A stretch of 64,000 bases of DNA from Oidiodendron maius Zn. Lineage: Eukaryota; Ascomycota; Leotiomycetes; Myxotrichaceae. The stretch spans positions 712,439 through 776,438 of the forward strand of contig KN832890.1 of assembly GCA_000827325.1 (NCBI GenBank). Direction: 5' to 3'. The notes beneath the pieces are model-generated. The model had not been told where the DNA came from. It searched no databases and saw nothing but the letters and a program-made list of their open reading frames with translations. The position numbers and the translations under genes are program-made. Below, in pieces: positions 23,078 to 35,200 of this stretch; the stretch's first letter is position 1; each line of letters starts with the position of its first letter.

Positions 23078-24989
23078 TTGAAAATGCATTCGTTTCTGCC
23101 TTCTCTGTTCATTGTTGTCTCCGGCTTAGCACGCGTCAGAGCCGCGCCTACTGCCACTATACCCGCAGGAACTGTTCTTGGCACGACCTGCACTAATGGC
23201 GCGAGTGCTTTTCTCTCAATTCCGTTTGCTAAATCGCCTATTGGAGATCTCAGATGGACGTCACCACAAGCATACAACGAGACTTTCCCGGCCAATGGAT
23301 TAAATGCTACTACAAAAGGTGCGATATGCATTCAGTTTGGCGGCGTAGAGTTTACCGAGCAAGGGTTTACAGAGGACGAAAACTGGTACCTATCGCTCTC
23401 CATCATGTCGTGCAATTGAAGTTGACGAGCAATCATAGCCTCTTCCTTGACGTCTGGGTCCCCAAAAATGCAAATAGCACCTCGAATCTCCCTGTCAAGG
23501 TATGGATACATGGAGGCGGCGAGCAAGGTGGCGGAACCCAGAATCCTATTTTTGATGGCTGCAACCTCGCAGGCCACGATACTGTCGTTGTCTCTATCAG
23601 CTACCGGCTTGGGCCGTTAGGGTTCCTGACTCTAGCTAGTGCCGGGATCAGTGGGAACTTCGGTATTCAAGATATCCTTCTCGGACTGGAATGGGTTCAG
23701 TCGCACATTGCCGCGTTTGGAGGAAACCCAGTATGTTTCTCGACGCCGTCTCCTGTTCTTTGGATAATGCTGACTATTCGTGACAGAACAAAATTGTCTT
23801 GTTCGGACAGTCTGCTGGAGCTCTGAATACCTTCATTATAAGCACGCTGCCCCAAGCTACTTCACTCATTAGCGCTGCCATTTACGAATCAGGATATGGT
23901 CCGCAGATCGCCACTTCAAATACAGTTAATACGATTGGAACAACCTATGCCGCCAAGCTCAATTGCAGTACTACAGATGTAAGCCCCCTTACCTCATATT
24001 CCTAGCGAGCCGTGCAACCAAGTCGGCTAATCCCCTACCAGGCGGCCTGCCTCAGAGCAGTATTGACATCCGACCTGAAAACAGCCGCACCCACAGCACC
24101 ATTTGCAATTATCTACAGTAATCTCAATCCAACAAGCTTAGGGTTCCAACCACACGTCGACGGTGTTACGATCCCTGCTCAGCCCTGGTCAATTGGCCCG
24201 AAGGTTCCCATGATTATCGGCTCTAACTCTCTCGAAGGCGGCGTCTTCACTATTGGCACCTACGGGGCCGACCCCTCCGCAGCTAACTACTCCTCCTTCC
24301 TTGCCACCAACTTCGGTCCGGCAGCATCCACCGTTGCTGAACAGTACCCTCTGACACTACCCGCTTTCACCTCCACGGGAAAACCAGGTTTTGCAGCTAT
24401 TGCCACAGTCATGACAGAAGCAATGTTCTACTGCCCCGTGTACCAGGCTCTGCTTAAAGCGGAATCGAACAACATCCCGGTGTTTACGTACCTAAATTCG
24501 CACACTCCCTCTTGCCCAGCGGTACCACTCCCTATACCAGGCGCCACGCACAGCACCGAAGTCCCATACGTCTTTGGGAACGATGTCAACCAGCAGGGCG
24601 TGATCTGCAATTTCAGCGCAGCAGAGAACGTGATTAGCGAGGAACTAATAGCGGCTTGGAGCGCAATGGCGGCGACTGGGAATCCAAGTGTACAAGGTGC
24701 GTGGGAGTGGCCGCAGTGGGACAATAGCACGAGCAAAGGGGTAAATATTGCGAATGCCACAAGCATCGGTGTTGTAGATTATTCACAATGTGGGTTTTGG
24801 GACACGATTGACAATACGTATTTGAACTTCACCGACTCGAGTGCCAATGCATCGAGTACCAATACGACGAGTGGGACTGGAAGCGGAACTGGGAGTAAAA
24901 CAGGAAATGGTGCTGAGAGTAGAGCTGTAATTGGACTTTGGGGATTGGTGATAGCTGTTGGCGTTTCAGTTTCTATTTTAATAGGTTAA
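23078..24989 (+). CDS. Secreted, probably GPI-anchored type-B carboxylesterase
   Basis: Four exons: 23078-23385, 23439-23730, 23787-23978 and 24042-24989 (introns 53, 56 and 63 nt), 579 aa. An ATG two codons later (23084) is equally possible. A signal peptide (MHSFLPSLFIVVSGLARVRA) is followed by an alpha/beta-hydrolase of the carboxylesterase type-B family: the ENCLFLDVWVP motif is rebuilt across intron 1, the oxyanion-hole segment is WIHGGG, the nucleophile is FGQSAGA (across intron 2), the acid is Glu in SNSLEGG, and the His is in GATHSTEVP. The C-terminus has a Ser/Thr/Gly-rich spacer and then a hydrophobic tail with no cytosolic end, as in a GPI-anchor signal. It should hydrolyse esters at the cell surface. 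Confidence 0.92.
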
Positions 24990-25872
24990 CTAAGAGATGT
25001 ATTTTGCCAAGACTTGAGTTTAGTGATTCGTGACGCACTGGATTTCGTTTGACAGCATCGTCTCCTCTTCTACACTAAAATTGCAGTGAGGTCTCAACCA
25101 TCGTAACATCCATCCCTGCGTGCCGAAAACCACCGTGTGCCGAAAAATAGTAGGTACTTTAACTTAAGCATATCAACTCTATACATACATCGATACTCAA
25201 ATATTTTGGGTGTAAGTCGTGTTCCGTAGCTACTCCTAAACACTTTGAACCCCTCCCACTAGAAGTTTACATTCGCGTCGTCGCCATCGCGCCTGCTTTG
25301 CGGAGAGTTCCCTTTATAGCGTAATAAAGTTCTTTACCACGCTCCACCATCAAGCTCTTATTACTACTAATGCTTATAAAATGGTTTTATCCGGGCTTTA
25401 AAGCCTTAGTACCACGTTGGAAATCGTGATCAGCCTTGTGGCCGCTATGGGATGCAAATTTATGTAAGATTGCCATGTGTGTTGGTACAGCCTAAACGAC
25501 GCCGGATGTTCTATAATAATCTAATGCCGTGTTCAAACTTCCTCCTCTGCGGTTTTTCCACCGACTTCTCTGTGTAAGTACTGCATGGACATGTGGATAG
25601 ACAGTCGATATCGAAACCAATCTGGAATAGTGGTTGCCCTATGCAAGGCGAGTGTCTATATGTGGCAAGCAACTTTCAAGCCATTAAGCAACTGCGCCAG
25701 AAACTCAAAATTTTTAATGTGTAAGACACTTGACATTGACTGTGGCTGCGAGTCAACACGATTACCTAGTTGATTACCAAGAGCTTTTGAAGCTCGTATT
25801 GGCAATTCTCATCCCAGAAGTGAACTTGCACTTTCCAACGTTGAGTATAACTCAAACAAAAAACTTCTAAAT
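24990..25872. other. Convergent intergenic region, nothing recognised
   Basis: The 3' sides of the esterase and the Zn2Cys6 regulator face each other here. No gene or repeat structure was found beyond short chance frames. Confidence 0.5.
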
Positions 25873-27843
25873 TCAATAAAAATGCAAGAACTCCAGAGCC
25901 TGTGGTGGACTCGACCCTAGATCTACCATGCTGCTCCTTCTCAACCACCTTTGCAAGTTAACATATGTGTACATGCTCTTATCTACCACCTCCCAGCTGT
26001 CCAGCGTCATACTCAAGGCCGTAGCTTTCATCATGATCTTCAAAAATCTACCATGAGGCATATGTTGAGCTGCTGGCGCTGTAGCCAACATAATGAATAG
26101 AAAGATACCTGGGATTTCCTTCCATCGTGATAATTTGACTTGCCACATAATGGCCCAAAGTTGGCTAAGATCTGTGAGCGAACAGGCTTTCGACAGAGGA
26201 ATGCGAGAGACGATTGCGTTACAGTAAACCAATGCTGCAATGCGACATGATTTGTAGATGAAGTCTTGGTCAAGGAGAGGGTCTTGCGATCCGTCTGGCA
26301 TATCGGAGATTCTCTGCTGAATCCAAGTTGATGTTGAAGCGATTTTAGATTTCTCTAACTCTGAAACATCGCCATCTAGTCGATTCATAGTTGCGTTAAA
26401 GAGAAAGCGCATGTCATCAAGAATGATAGCTGTTTCTTTGCCGATTTCCAACTGGGATGTAATTTTGACGAAGCTTGATGTTGCGGCAATGAACGGGATG
26501 CTGATGTGGACTGGATATTCGGACGGGTTTTTAACTAGGTGCTCAAACAATGGCTCCCAATCGTATGTGACACATAGGCAGTAATCAGTACTTGAAGAAA
26601 TCAGTACTGAGATCATTTGTGGTAATTGTGACATACGTCAAGATCATCTCTCGTAAACAGTGACCTGGTCCCAGCTCGTCCAGACCTCCCTTTAATTTTA
26701 TTATTTGAACTAGCCCTTCCATATGCTGCTTGACGATCTCGTGATTATTCCAATGCCATTCCGTGATTGTGATATTCAACACTGCACCAATCGCCTCATT
26801 GGAAGTTGCCAGTCTTGGATCACTGAGCATTTCATTCAGAAGGTGAAGTGATTTGGTCTTGTACCCTAGAGCAAGTGCTGCCTTTTCAGGAGACGATCTC
26901 TGGGCTTCTGCTAGGTAGCATGCCGAACTGAAGATTCCCAGGTAGGCCAGCAGTGGGCTTTTCATTGCCCAGGGAATCCAAACGTCATTGTAATGATTCG
27001 GTCCTGGCTTTCCGTCAATCGAAAATACGTATTTGGTTATGGTGTTGACGACTAGGCCGGTCAGTGTTATTTGTAAGGAGTTTCTGTGGCAGTCTTACAA
27101 GCATGGAGCAATCTTGCATTCTGAGTCGTCGGCGTGATGCCAAGAAAGTGTAGTGGATCTACGGAGGAGATGGCCATATCATGGGGAGATACACTGCCTT
27201 TTCTGCGTCTGGACTTTTGGAGCTGCCATTGGATTTTACTGTTATCGGAGCCATCTTCCCAAGAAAATTTGGCACTCGAATTGGAGTTGGCGGTATCTTG
27301 GTCAACCTGATGGTTGGAAAGTGTATGATATTGCAATTGAGAGACCATAGAGTTTAGTATTTGCTGATAACACTCTGCAGTATCGAACTGGTGTAAAGTA
27401 GCGATCGAGATCGTTGCGCCCTCCGCCTCTGTGACATCCTTGACTCCCACAGACTCCAGAGCAGGCTTTCTCACAATAGGGGTTGCAATCACAGTGGTAA
27501 ATGGGTGTTCTCGCTTATCGGTCGGTGTTCTGTGCTGCCTCAGCTTCCAGCCATCTCTAATTGAGGATAGAATGCTTACTTCACGTTCCCATAAATGCAT
27601 TCTGGCTGTGGGTACCTCCTGGCGCACTGTCTACATGGCTGTTGTTGGTCGCACTGAAAGTGTTAGAATCAATATCGCTTCTCCAGAACCCACTTTCCGT
27701 CCCTTGCACAAAATGGAAGAAGGATAACGCACCTTCTGCTTCCTTCTACGGCATTCAGTACAGCTCGTACTCAATTTCAGCCTCCCCTCCAAGAACTTGC
27801 TTCTGTGATACTTGTGGCGACTTTGCTGCGCCGATTCGGACAT
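25873..27843 (-). CDS. Zn2Cys6 transcription factor
   Basis: Five exons: 27843-27733, 27653-27580, 27529-27099, 27051-26637 and 26590-25873; all phases agree and give 582 aa. The Zn2Cys6 cluster is split by intron 1 (CTECRRRKQK then CDQQQP-C-RQ-C-ARRYPQPE-C). The middle matches the fungal-specific regulator domain (RLLHAFVNTITKYVF, DVWIPWAM, FSSACYLAEAQRS). Introns are short (46-79 nt), with CTGAC/CTGAT branch sites where visible. The acceptor of intron 2 is the least certain join (50 nt chosen). It looks functional. Target genes are unknown; it is not in an obvious cluster. Confidence 0.87.
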
Positions 27844-28468
27844 ACTGAGACTGTTACTGTCTCGCCAGAGTCTCCTCCCACCTTTTGAGTCTTTCTAAAT
27901 CCCAGGCTGAAAAACACGTGAGGCTGTGTTGACTTAATGCTGCAAGCCATCGGAATTTACTCGCTTAGAAACGGCTCGTGTTACATTCGCACTGCAAGAG
28001 ATGGCTAAGCTACATCTAGAGACTCGATGGATCGATGGACTCGAATTCATGGGTCTATCTGTGATGCTGGTTCTCTCTGGTTCTCTCTGGTTCTCTCTTA
28101 AGGAGAGGAAACAGATGCGATCTAGGATCCGACTAGTGGCTGCCTTGGTGCCTAAGACCTAAAACCGTATCATTTCCTCGTCTACGCCGTACAGCTATGT
28201 GCGAAATTGGCTTAAGGAATGCTTAAGCGCACAGACCATCTAATAGCGGCACGGCTTAATATTTTTACCCGCACGTAGTACTTCATGGGACTTCACTGAA
28301 CCGAGAGCGCGCTAATTAGGCAGCAGGGCAGAAATGGAGGGCGGCTCACTCGTAATAGCTTTTCTGCCCATCACCATCCCAATTTTAGGTCAGAACCCTA
28401 AGTTGTCTACAAATCATATGACATTGAATTATTATAATTTTTTACTTTACTAGGTCACTGTCCAATAA

Positions 28469-29818
28469 ATGTCTATTCAAATCTCCACACAACCCTCTCA
28501 GCAAAATGGCTCACCAAGGTCTCAGCGGAAGAACTTGAACGACCCTACGGATCGACTCCAGATTAATCAGTGTTGTGTCTACGAACGCCGACTACCAGGG
28601 AAAGCTTATGTAACCGCTCATATTGAACGACTCCAGCATGGAATTTTCGAGCACCCACAGCTTGACATAACGGAATACAGAACCGTTAGCGACAACTTAG
28701 ATTCTCGGGCTCCACCAGTTGAAGCAGCTCCACCAGTCGAACCAGCTCCACCGGTTGGACAAGCTCCACCGGTTGGACAAGCTCCACTGGAAAGCAAGGC
28801 TGTGATTGTACACAGGGTTGAGAAAGTCACCTTCGTAGCTCTCAGCTTTGTATTCCATGCTGAAAACTCTCTATCGCATCGGATTAAATCCGCAAGGATC
28901 GAAATAACTGTTAAACGGGATAAAAATACAGAGCGCCCTCCAAAATTTTTAAAATTTGCCCCTCACCTAATATATGGATCAATATCCCCAGAGACTTTGA
29001 AATGGACATTCAACCTAACGGGATCTTTAGGAGTATCACACGGCCCTGCCAATGCGTCGATCAATCCTTCAAAGGGTACCGAAAGGAATGCCACACTTCA
29101 TAGAATGATGAAAATCCAAGGGTCAACTCGAAGACTAGACATAACCTCAACGTCGTCAACACCGGCTGCCAACAGTCATGTGATAACAGACTGCGAAGAC
29201 GCAAAGCTCCTTTGGTCATTAGAGGAGAACCCTCTTCAAAAATCCGGCTTGCCAAGAGAGTTTACATTTGTCTTTCTTGTTCAATCTGATGGGGGCGTCC
29301 ACTTCAATGTTGATGTGAAACCCGTTATGAGCTCTTTTCTTAGCAGCTATACACTACTGCAAAACACGTTTGCAAGATATAAGCCTTACACCCGACATCA
29401 ATACTTAAACTTCCAACAACGACAAATAGGTCAATCGTTCCGCCCAAGCTCTTTAGCGGTAGATCCAAGCTCCTCAGAGGCAAACCCAAGCTCTTTAGAG
29501 GCCAATCCAAGCTTTTCAGCGGTCAATCCAAGCTTTTCGGTGACACATCCAAGCTCTTCAGCGGCAAATCTGGCACCACATTCTGCAGAATATGAGCATC
29601 TCATTCCATATAACTTCGCAGAACTCATAGATTTTGAGGAAATGGTGGAAATGCCTGGAACCACCTTCTCTATCAAGGTAAACAATCTCATCCTTATCAC
29701 TATAGGATGTAAAAAATCCTAATTACTTATAAAACAGGATCTGGCTCCACCAATCGAGATTAATGCCAAGGAACCCGAGCCGTTAGCTTCGGGCGCCGTG
29801 CAGGCAGGTAGGGGGTAG
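28469..29818 (+). CDS. Unknown fungal protein with two short-repeat tracts
   Basis: Exons 28469-29677 and 29738-29818 (60-nt intron, phase 0) give 429 aa. Residues about 82-108 contain Pro-rich hexamers (APPVGQ-type). A central region of roughly 220 residues (from about 110 to 330) looks globular and ordered. A Ser/Asn/Pro-rich tract follows with repeated PSS.EAN-like units near residues 331-370, then an acidic C-terminus. No signal peptide or membrane helix is seen. I do not recognise a named domain. I have an impression of similar ascomycete proteins of unknown function but cannot verify it. The gene lies wholly between the inverted ends of a Tc1-like element. Confidence 0.7.
28712..28791 (+). 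repeat. In-gene tandem repeat (Pro-rich hexapeptide units)
   Basis: Four to five imperfect 18-bp units (ccaccagttgaagcagct-like), the last two nearly identical, code for PPV-x-x-A repeats. Such units change copy number by slippage. Confidence 0.75.
29449..29575 (+). repeat. In-gene tandem repeat (Ser/Asn/Pro-rich units)
   Basis: About six imperfect 21-24-bp units containing 'ccaagctc/tttc' code for N/D-P-S-S/F-x-x-(A/V) repeats in the C-terminal part of the unknown protein. Confidence 0.7.
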
Positions 29819-30416
29819 GTCAGAGCTCTCTCTGGAGGTTAGAGAAGGATGGTGGGAAGAGGGGTTAGAGTTAGCGAGACTGCATACAACAAACACGCGG
29901 AGGCGGTGACGCGGATTGGCCAACATCTAGGACGGCTGACAAGAACCTTAATGAATATTCCTAAGTAACTTATGTATGTATGTATTCTATTTGTGTCTGG
30001 GCTAAGCCTAGCTGCCATGGGGCAACTTTACAACTTCTCTCGGTAACATCGGACTACTTAGATTTTATCCCCTCATTGCATAACTGACCGAATTAGGAAT
30101 AGTTGCTTATAATTTTATGTATTATCTCCAGGAGCAAATCATCATACAGGAGTAGGGAAACCCCTACTAGCGTGGCTAGTTCCTATCGGACGATGGGATA
30201 GAAGCTTGGTTTCTGTCAGGTTATTATCTCTCTCTTTGATATTCGAGATTCATACATACATATCAGAGGTTGAACTTCAAATCCAAGGGACCGCTCCTGA
30301 TCAGTTAATTCATTATTGCCTGCTCAAATATCCTCTAAAATGTTCCTTGACACTAGGAAGTTGTAGCATCGTTTCGCGTCCAAACGGAGGGACGATATTT
30401 CATGCACATATTCGTC

Positions 30417-30890
30417 TTACAGATCTTGGTTGCGCTCTCGTGCGATGTTCTGCGTGACCTTCTTCGACCATTTACGATCCTTCAAGACTCTGCGTATGCT
30501 GAAACGAGTCACGCCAACGTTGAACTCTTTCCGAAGAAAAGCAGCTATATCGCTAAGTCACATGCAAGGATCGATGGAAAGTTGGTCATATAAAGCTGTC
30601 AGTATAGGAGGGGTGATGGTCTTGGGTCGGCCGGCACGATTTGAAGGGGCTTTAGTTGACCCGAAGAGAAAGAGATTGGATCGGATGCAGCGCACCGTGC
30701 AGTCAGAACAGTTGGAAGTTTTGGCTATATCATCATCTTTCAGCGCTTGTTTATCATGTGACTTACTGCTGATCATATTCTGAATAAGAATATGCTTGGA
30801 CAAGGCGAGATTTGGCGCCATTGTGGTCCAGCTGTTGATGGTGATAGGCAGAAATGCCAGTTGCAGCATCATGACTAGACGGCACTCCAT
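30417..30890 (-). pseudogene. Tc1-like transposase, N-terminal remnant
   Basis: On the minus strand a frame with one internal stop reads as the N-terminal helix-turn-helix half of a fungal Tc1/mariner transposase: NRAGRPKTITPPILTALYDQ, then DIAAFLRKEFNVGVTRFSIR and RRVLKDRKWSKKVTQNIARE. The DDE catalytic domain that should follow is absent. It belongs to the composite element 28246-30981 and is a fossil. Confidence 0.75.
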
Positions 30891-30981
30891 TTCTGCCTTA
30901 CTGCCTAATTAAGGCTCTTTCTCGGTTCCATGAAGTCCCATAAGTAACCAGGTATACATAAAAAGAATTGGGATATGCCGC

Positions 30982-32249
30982 TACAGTCGCTTGCACGGCC
31001 GGCTTCCCCTTGGCCTTTAATTTTTTAGACTTACATGATCAGGGTCCTCGGCCCATTACCCAAATATAGTTAAGGGTTAAGTGCAAGCTACCAAATCGCA
31101 GCTAAGGACACTGTGGCTGATCAAATTGCAGCCTCAGGTATAACAACCTCCTAAAGCATGTTGTCAAGGTTTATGAGAGTAAAGCACTAAACTCAATGTG
31201 GTTACAACTTTATAGGGATCGTGTTGCAGTAGTAACGTCCTATAGCAACAGTAAAAGACGTGTATAACTCAGCTGTATAAGTGCTCTAATTACTTAAATA
31301 GGAGCATCACCCTCTAATCTAGTGGTATATATACACTTCAGGTTAGGCTTCTAGCGTTAGGTACTAATTATATAAACAATTCCTTGATATATGTGACTAA
31401 GTTAACAGATTTTATGCCTCGCACACTAAGGCCGGCAATTTATGCCGATGCAGATATGAAAGCTACTAACAAGTACTGGGAAATATGCTACACTACGATC
31501 ACTGTTAGAAGGCCTGTCAACGGCTACGAGTACAGAGGCTGAATTCAGTCGCAGCTACTGAAAGGAATCACAAAGTCTGGAAATGCGACTATTAACAAAA
31601 CAAGGGCTATCCGGACCTTCGTTGTCTAGCAGGCAAATACCCTCATAGATAGACTCAATTCAAGGACCAAAGTCCATTGTAATGTTGATCTATAGCTAGT
31701 CACTTCGTGATATAAGAACCTTCATAACTAACTTTAAAATGGTCTTAATTTCGACAGCCAGATGGAAGAAGTAAGAACTAAAATCCGTTATCCAAATAAC
31801 CTACAGCATATAGCTTTTGAGAAATGTACTCTGCTGTTATGACACGTCAAACACATTTAATACCCTCTACTTTATTCTCAGAGCAGGAAATCATGCAGTT
31901 GATGTTCATGCTAGATCATTCGCATTGCGCGCTCTGTGGCGTCCGCGATGATAGGCTTAGAACCACAAAAACATATAAATAAAATCCTATAAATTAATAG
32001 CCTCGACTAAATAGTCATAACTTTAAATTATATTGCAGGCCCGCCATATCTATGCCGTATAATACCATGGTCTCGTACGACAGAAACGCTAGTTGCCGCG
32101 TAACACGACGTAGGATCGCACCATCGTCTAAGCCTCGCTACGTGTGAAACGATGCTAATAAATCATATACCCGCCGTAACCATTGCTCCGATATACAAAA
32201 GTGGCGTCAGCCATAAGTTCCAATGAGCCTAATGCACAATAGAGCCAGC
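30982..32249. other. Gene-free AT-rich region with one repeat fragment
   Basis: Bases 30984-31009 match 26 of 26 with part of the inverted-repeat element arm at 49521-49546 (cagtcgcttgcacggccggc...), with a more diverged continuation. Beyond that, about 1.2 kb shows no gene I can support. Confidence 0.5.
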
Positions 32250-35200
32250 CTACATAAATGGCGCGCCTGGGCCCCAGAGTACTTTGTCCCAATCTATATT
32301 GTCCAACTCAAAATTTCCTGGTATCTTATGCCACTGCTGCTCTAGGTAGGCGGGATCCGACTCAGAGTTCGTCAGCAGCGGAGAGTACCTATTACCACCG
32401 TCAAGTTGACTCGAGTCCGGAGTCATTGGTATCACCCCGCCGTAGGGTCCTGGCATGGCTGAGAGCTGGTTCCTGAAAGCTTTTAATGCTGGGTGAGATG
32501 GCCTATGTGACTCGAGGACCTGGATTGAAAGTTCCAGTAATGTCAAAGCTGGGGGGGACTGGCTTTGGGCTTGATACAGCATGTGCCATACGTCCGCAAT
32601 CTCCTCTCCACTCCAAGGGGTATCCTGTGGACGGTCCTCCGAGCAAGCATCCAAGACCAGAACAATGCATGCAAGAAAGATACCGTGCAGAGTTATGTTT
32701 ATACGCAGACGGAACGACAAAAAAGGCAAAGTTTCCTTCCTTAGAAGATGCTCCACGTAAATAACGAGCCTCGCCGACTTGAGGCACTGTTTTCTTGAGT
32801 AGGCAACCGACGGATCGACGATACCGCGGATCAGGTATGGTAAATGGAGCTTGCAGAGCTGGCGGTTGACCAGGATATTAAGGGCATACCGCTGGACCGT
32901 GATGCTAGGAGAGCGCCGGGGATCGGAAGCAGGCAGGGCATCCAAGACAGGGTCGTCGAGTAAGAAGAAGTTCGGCATCGCTCGTATGAACTGATTGAGC
33001 TTTCTGTCTACTTCCATAACTCGGAGGTGCGTCATCTGGCGGCCGGCGATGGGGCTCCCATCTAGGATATTATGCAATACCTCGGCTAAGCGGATTCGCT
33101 GGATAAGGTAGGACACGCTTGTCGGCTCCTCAATTGACCGGTTGATGACCTCCTTTCCTTCGATAATCTCTTCATCATTGGCATTCCGGGGTTTCCTGAC
33201 CGCCATGTGCCTTGGAGATATTGTATGCGTCTCCTCGTGTGGTGCGCTGAACTGTGAAAGCATCCTATATCGTTCCGGTCAGTTTGATCAGCGAATATGC
33301 AGGTCTGAAGGAACCGTACCAATTGGCCATGACGATATACCACCAGGCACGCCGACCCATTTCGTGTTTGATGCTATTTTTCTGCGGGGGAGCTGATGAG
33401 GCGCTGTTGGGGAGGTCAATGCAATACAGAGAGAGCTCGCGACCCATGGCGGTAGACTCGGCGATGAGGGAACGTACGCGGGCAGAGACGCCTTCGAGGC
33501 TACAGAGGACATTGAAGAGTATGATCATTCCCTGGATGCACTCGAGAGAGGCATAACCCATGCGCCTACCGTAGTCGATGACATCGAGTGCGGCCTTCAG
33601 CCATGCCGTCGTTTGTGAATTCGCGTCTGTGGCACTAGTAACCGAGATCCCGGGCAAATGCAACGCCCTGGCAAATGCAACGCATTTCCGGATTTTACGA
33701 ATATATTTTAATTAATTATTCCACCACCACCACTTAATATTTTCTTTAGATATTAAGGAAATAAGTAGGGCTAATATATATAAAGAGATTAAATTAATTA
33801 AGATTAGTCTTTGAATCGAACAGGCAGTGTAATCTGGCGCCCTTTGCGAGTTTTAACCCCTCCTTCCCCCTCTATATTATCCGAACCTCCTTCTTCTTCA
33901 GCTATACTATATAAAGTAGCCGTGGTTTTAATCGATTTTCTAGCCCTTTTTGTGACTATATTAGGCTTCTTAGCCTTACAGATTGTAGTCTGTAGGTTTT
34001 TCTTGTATACTAAGACCTTACTCTTCTTCTGAGCCTTTAACTCCTTCCGTAATTGAGCTACTGTAGCCTTTTCTATTATAGCCTCAGTATGCTGCTGTTT
34101 TCTAATCTCTTTCTGATGGACTTCTTCAGCTTCTTGAGCCTCCTTTTGCTCCTGGAGTTGATGTATATATACAACTGTAGCTGGAGAGTAGCAGACAGGT
34201 AGTCCTCTATCTTCCCCTACTAGATTAAGCCTCTTATTCTTCTTGCCCTTCTTCTTTTGTAGCTTAATTGTATAGTGTAGACCCTTATTCTTATGCTTTA
34301 GAATAGCAAGTTCTGCAGCAAGGACTTTATTGGTTTTAAAGAGCTTTTGCTGTAAAATTGAACTAGGACTCTGAATATAGGACTTCTGAAAATAGCGAAT
34401 TGATTTCAAGGATCAAGGAGTCTTTAGGAGTGGTAAATCACTAGTAGAGGATATAAGAGGTGGCCTAATAACCTAAGAGAGGATTTTTTCGGAATCAATT
34501 GGCTAGAGACCAGATTTCTGCCAAGCATACCGGATATTATCCTCTATAAAAGCAGCTACCTAAGCAGTTTCAAAAAGGGAATAAAAGAGTGCTTTTGATA
34601 TTGAAACCTGACCTCCCCTACTATTCATTAATTTATCGATCCCTTAAGAATATGCTGTAGAGAGTGGCTGAAATAATCCAACATCAAGAGGCTGTAATTG
34701 ATATATTGTATAAGGGGGTAAAACCAAGAGAATAATACTATAAGAATCAGCATAATTAACGAATTCTAAATTAATATGACTAGAGTGACCATCAACTATA
34801 AGGAGCCTCTTTTGATTAGCCCTCTTAGGCTTTATATAACGCTCAAACACTTGTTCAAGCTATAATCTACTGATTTTATTTGATGATTATCCAGATTCAG
34901 AAGTAATGAAATAAGCGATTGAATCCTCTATAATATCCTGAACCCAGCTTATACGAAGGTCTTGTAATATACCTGGATAAATAAGGAGAGGTTTAATTGA
35001 TTGCCCAGTAGCTGAAATGCAGGCTAGGAGACTAATAAACTCTCTACTGCCAACTTGGCGTGCCTTTGTAACCCTGCCAGAATCATAAGCTAAAGAAGCT
35101 ATAATACGCTTTAAGGTACACCCAAAGCCAATAAGAAATCCCTTTTCATCAAAATTATATATATTTTCGGCTGTAATATGATATTTTTTGATTTTTTCAG

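Larger units (their letters stand above)
28246..30981. mobile_element. Composite Tc1-like element: inverted ends enclosing an unrelated gene
   Basis: Bases 28246-28378 and 30837-30981 are diverged inverted copies of about 135-145 bp (similar throughout, with small gaps), each beginning at GCGGCA next to a TA dinucleotide (28244-28245 and 30982-30983). The right arm runs into the start of a Tc1-like transposase frame; the left arm carries the same start region. The catalytic part of the transposase is missing, and a 429-aa gene (28469-29818) occupies the interior. This could be a Tc1-like element that captured host DNA, or two separate element ends that happen to flank a gene. The divergence of the arms indicates considerable age. 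Confidence 0.5.

Noticed and set aside
27099-27130. Frameshift in the Zn2Cys6 regulator near 27.1 kb
   Set aside because: A 47-nt intron (27052-27098) with GTAAGA, a CTGAC branch and CCTAG restores the family sequence, so the gene is intact.
27557-27579. 23-nt intron in the Zn2Cys6 regulator
   Set aside because: Phase fits but the length is below what fungal splicing normally uses; a 50-nt intron ending at 27530 also keeps phase.
31100-31400. Possible terminal repeat of a retroelement
   Set aside because: Only one copy seen in the window, no defined ends, no target duplication and no coding region of that type.
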